NCBI GenBank assembly: GCA_017960705.1
Contig: JAGCYR010000125.1
Coordinates: forward strand, 1-7,314
Length of the DNA: 7,314 nucleotides
DNA from: Clostridia bacterium
GTDB lineage: Bacteria > Bacillota > Clostridia > Oscillospirales > CAG-272
Direction: 5' to 3'
Positions 6,195-7,314 of the stretch are shown piece by piece. The first letter of the stretch is position 1, and each line of letters starts with the position of its first letter. A program made the position numbers and the translations under genes. The notes beneath the pieces were generated by a model, which searched no databases, had not been told where the DNA came from, and saw only the letters and a list, made by a program, of their open reading frames with translations.

Positions 6195-7314
6195 AAGCGG
6201 TCGTCAACGGCTTGATCGTCACGCCGGACGAGGTTTTGTCGGACAAAGTCCTGCTTTTCGACGAGAAGATCGCCGCGATCCGAGGTAAAGACGAACCCCT
6301 CCCCGAGAGTTGCGAGAAGATCGACGCCGCGGGCGGCTGCGTTCTGCCCGGATTCGTCGATCTGCACGTCCACGGGGGCGGAGGCGCCGACTTCCTCGAC
6401 GGCGATCCCGGCGCGACCGAAACCGTCCTCCGCACCCACGCCGCCCACGGCACGACCTCGCTACTCGCGACCACCCTGACCTGTCCCGACCGGATCCTCT
6501 ACGACGGGATCGAGCGGCTCGGACGGGCGATCGAAGACGGCTCCGACTGCGGCTGCGAGATCCTCGGGATCCACCTCGAGGGACCCTATTTCGCCGCTTC
6601 CGCGAAGGGCGCGCAGGCGATCAGAGAGCAGAAGATCCCGACGAAAAAAGAGCTCGACCTGCTCGATTCGCTCTCAAAAGGACATATCGTCCGTTTCGAC
6701 GCCGCGCCGGAACTCCCCGAAATGGACCTGTTCGCGGATTGGACGAAACAACGCGGGATCCTTGCCTCGATCGGGCACAGCGCCGCGAACGCCGAGACCG
6801 CGCTCGCGTACTACAAAAAGGGCTTCACCCATATCACCCACCTCTACTGCAGCACGACCACCGAGCATAAGGAGGGGCAGACCGTCCACGGCGGGATCGT
6901 CGAGGCGGCGTACCTCGAGGACGGCTTCACGGTCGAGCTGATCGGCGACGGAAAGCATATCCCGCGCGAGACCATGCTGCTCTGCTTCAAGATCAAGGGC
7001 GCCGACAGAACCGCCCTGATCACCGACGCGATGCGCGCCGCAGGCACCGACGCGGAAGAGTCGATCCTGGGGGAGAAGACCACGGGGACCCCGGTTCTCG
7101 TCGAGGAGGGCGTCGCGAAACTCCTTGACCGCAGCTCGTTTGCGGGATCTGTCGCGACGATGGACGTCTGCTTCAATACCGCCCTGCGCTACGGCGTTCC
7201 GCTCTCCGACGCGGTCAAGAGCTGTACCCTCACCCCCGCCCGCATCGCCGGCTTTGCCGCCCGGAAGGGCTCGCTCGAACCCGGCAAGGACGCCGACGTC
7301 CTGCTCTTCGACCC
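6191..7314 (+). CDS. N-acetylglucosamine-6-phosphate deacetylase-like amidohydrolase (3' partial)
   Basis: The frame is open from ATG 6191 to the window edge: 374 codons, so only a few residues should be missing from a family of about 380. The family removes acetate from N-acetylglucosamine-6-phosphate in an amidohydrolase barrel. Metal and catalytic residues are all visible: H59 and H61 in DLHVHG, E130 in GIHLEGPYF, H196 in IGHS, H217 in THLY, H256 in GDGKH and the catalytic D279 in LITDA. SFAGSVATMD and the closing KGSLEPGKDADVLLFD are also typical. Odd point: canonical HLxNAM followed by a GREPG arginine is replaced by HLYCSTTTEHKEGQ (217-230). The Asn/Ala and the phosphate-binding Arg (E. 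coli R227) are therefore absent, by eye. The start overlaps the deaminase stop as ATGA, implying translational coupling. Either it is a NagA subfamily member or it deacetylates a different amino sugar; the symbol nagA is withheld. Confidence 0.88.
   Translation, partial: MKAVVNGLIVTPDEVLSDKVLLFDEKIAAIRGKDEPLPESCEKIDAAGGCVLPGFVDLHVHGGGGADFLDGDPGATETVLRTHAAHGTTSLLATTLTCPDRILYDGIERLGRAIEDGSDCGCEILGIHLEGPYFAASAKGAQAIREQKIPTKKELDLLDSLSKGHIVRFDAAPELPEMDLFADWTKQRGILASIGHSAANAETALAYYKKGFTHITHLYCSTTTEHKEGQTVHGGIVEAAYLEDGFTVELIGDGKHIPRETMLLCFKIKGADRTALITDAMRAAGTDAEESILGEKTTGTPVLVEEGVAKLLDRSSFAGSVATMDVCFNTALRYGVPLSDAVKSCTLTPARIAGFAARKGSLEPGKDADVLLFD

Noticed and set aside
1..7314. Very frequent GATC throughout
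   Set aside because: Explained by heavy use of the Ile codon ATC and the Asp codon GAT, with G/C-ending codons before ATC. It is not clustered in any control region.
1..7314. tRNA, rRNA, CRISPR arrays, insertion sequences or riboswitches
   Set aside because: I looked for cloverleaf ends, regular repeats, transposase motifs and long structured leaders and saw none. Both intergenic control regions are short and explained by promoters and palindromes.

Overview
The window is GC-rich, with strong AAGGAGG-type ribosome binding sites, A/T-flanked intrinsic terminators and near-consensus -35/-10 promoters. Its sugar-catabolic proteins resemble those of Gram-positive Clostridia-like bacteria. The best guess is an uncultured GC-rich gut Firmicute (Bacillota). 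This is inferred from style and protein families, not proven.

Layout: (1) bases 1 to about 1445, + strand, the 3' part of a GGDEF-EAL cyclic-di-GMP protein whose cyclase motif is degenerate and whose EAL phosphodiesterase looks intact. Its frame has no stop codon before the terminator, and one lost G would explain this. (2) About 1446-1493, a bidirectional terminator. (3) 1498-3375, - strand, a cytoplasmic GH20 beta-N-acetylhexosaminidase. (4) 3376-3466, a divergent control region with a perfect TTGACA-17-TATAAT promoter inside a 34-bp imperfect palindrome. (5) 3467-4315, + strand, a LacX-like aldose 1-epimerase. (6) About 4333-4362, a terminator between convergent genes. (7) 4372-5175, - strand, an AraC-family regulator starting at GTG. 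(8) 5176-5339, a second divergent control region with a 37-bp imperfect palindrome, three copies of ATAGCANA(A/C)TT and a promoter pointing into the amino-sugar genes. (9) 5340-6194, + strand, a glucosamine-6-phosphate deaminase-like protein. (10) 6191 to the window edge, + strand, an N-acetylglucosamine-6-phosphate deacetylase-like protein overlapping the previous gene by 4 nt.

Working model: an imported beta-linked GlcNAc/GalNAc-terminated oligosaccharide is cut in the cytoplasm by the GH20 enzyme. The mutarotase equilibrates the released sugar. The deacetylase and deaminase then convert the amino sugar to a ketose and ammonia, under the adjacent AraC-type regulator. No transporter and no sugar kinase lie in the window.

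The most interesting point is that both the deaminase and the deacetylase keep most catalytic or metal-binding residues but have lost, in by-eye alignment with the E. coli enzymes, residues that hold the sugar phosphate. The deaminase also has Asn in place of a catalytic Asp. The pair may form a non-canonical amino-sugar branch with a different substrate. The two divergent control regions also share a CCGRRAACAG-like half-site, which hints at one regulator for both.
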